Assembly (NCBI GenBank): GCA_022707665.1
Contig: JAKJAE010000176.1
Span: forward strand, 1-6,189
Direction of reading: 5' to 3'
Source: Chloroflexota bacterium
GTDB lineage: Bacteria > Chloroflexota > Anaerolineae > B4-G1 > SLSP01
Length of the DNA: 6,189 bases
Within the stretch, counting starts at the first letter, position 1. Every line of letters starts with the position of its first letter. A program made the position numbers and the translations under genes. Positions 5,853 through 6,189 of this stretch are shown here, piece by piece. Under the pieces are notes generated by a model that searched no databases, was not told the origin of the DNA, and saw only the letters and a program-made list of their open reading frames with translations.

Positions 5853-6189
5853 ATCGTCGGCGATCTGCCCACCGTTCGGCCCATCGCTGGATGATCATCG
5901 GATAGGGCGCCGTCACGCCGGCCCAGATCACGCCAGCCTTGATTGTGTCCCCACATGCCCACCCGGTTCGGGTCTGCATCCGGGTGCGCCATCACCGACG
6001 CCATCGCGTTGAGGACATCTACGGTGTAGGCGGGCGATGCATAGGAGTTGGCGGGGATTCCTTCGGAGAACCCGTTGCCCCGGTAGTCAGGCCGCAGGAG
6101 CATATAGCCATTTCGCGAGAACGCATCGGTATAGGCGATGTAGCGCTCCGTTGTGCGGTACTGCGCTGGCGGGATAAAACCATGGTTGA
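5853..6189 (-). pseudogene. Alpha/beta hydrolase fragment (dienelactone hydrolase/S9-like), frameshifted and truncated
   Basis: The reading frame enters from the right edge (first full codon at 6187) and gives 81 residues typical of the family, including R-P-D-Y-R-G-N-G-F-S-E-G, D-V-L-N-A-M-A-S-V and N-R-V-G-M-W-G-H. Relatives continue G-H-S-x-G-G, where Ser is the nucleophile. Here the sequence jumps at about 5941-5949 into another frame reading I-K-A-G-V-I-W-A-G-V-T-A-P-Y-P, which normally follows some 15-20 residues later. The nucleophile and the segment after it are therefore missing. The fragment then runs in frame, around 5853, into the channel N-terminus, so the C-terminal part with the expected catalytic Asp and His is gone too. 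The true N-terminus lies outside the window. The junction with the channel is estimated and could be off by some 30 bases. It is either a decayed gene or an assembly chimera. Confidence 0.8.

Noticed and set aside
5356..5979. A 207-codon minus-strand ORF as one real protein
   Set aside because: Its first ten codons are the hydrolase region read out of frame, its middle joins hydrolase and channel pieces, and its tail after about 5575 is the channel C-terminus read out of frame.
5425..6012. Plus-strand frame of 195 codons across the damaged region
   Set aside because: It is antisense to the channel and hydrolase remnants, with shadow-like composition and no motif.
5007..6189. Programmed frameshifting to join the channel or hydrolase pieces
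   Set aside because: No slippery heptamer or pseudoknot-like signal was seen, and compared with relatives whole segments are missing, so a shift in reading would not restore a complete protein.

Overview
This is about 6.2 kb of GC-rich bacterial DNA, probably from an environmental or metagenome-derived genome. The gene mix (a URO-D-superfamily protein lacking the usual metal motif, two xylose-isomerase-like TIM barrels, a D-2-hydroxyacid dehydrogenase and a DUF1349 protein) is the kind found in Armatimonadota, Planctomycetota, Lentisphaerota and related groups. That taxonomic guess rests on general familiarity; no phylogenetic marker is present.

Layout. Positions 1-72 hold four exact copies of an 18-bp, internally palindromic repeat. 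It lies in a short minus-strand reading frame (148 down to 1) that runs off the left edge. A minus-strand pair follows: dehydrogenase (2011-1010), then sugar isomerase 1 (948-166). A 218-bp divergent intergenic region (2012-2229) separates these from the plus-strand URO-D-like gene (2230-3351). The URO-D gene converges on the minus-strand pair DUF1349 protein (4896-4291) and IolE-like sugar isomerase 2 (4227-3454), with a strong hairpin between the convergent 3' ends. To the right, 5007-6189 is a damaged minus-strand region. It holds an alpha/beta hydrolase fragment missing the stretch with its nucleophile, joined to a YbdG-type mechanosensitive channel missing its middle, pore-forming part. 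At least two frame-breaking junctions and one probable in-frame junction lie within 1.2 kb.

Function. The intact genes suggest small-molecule, probably carbohydrate or sugar-acid, metabolism: two barrel isomerases/epimerases, an NAD-dependent 2-hydroxyacid oxidoreductase, a URO-D-fold enzyme of unknown substrate and a concanavalin-A-like DUF1349 protein. No transporter, regulator or glycoside hydrolase is visible, so no substrate can be named. I see no CRISPR array, tRNA, rRNA, insertion sequence or phage gene. I found no convincing new biological system. The items most worth a second look are the damaged right end, the palindromic coding repeat and the altered active-site motifs in the dehydrogenase and the URO-D-like protein.
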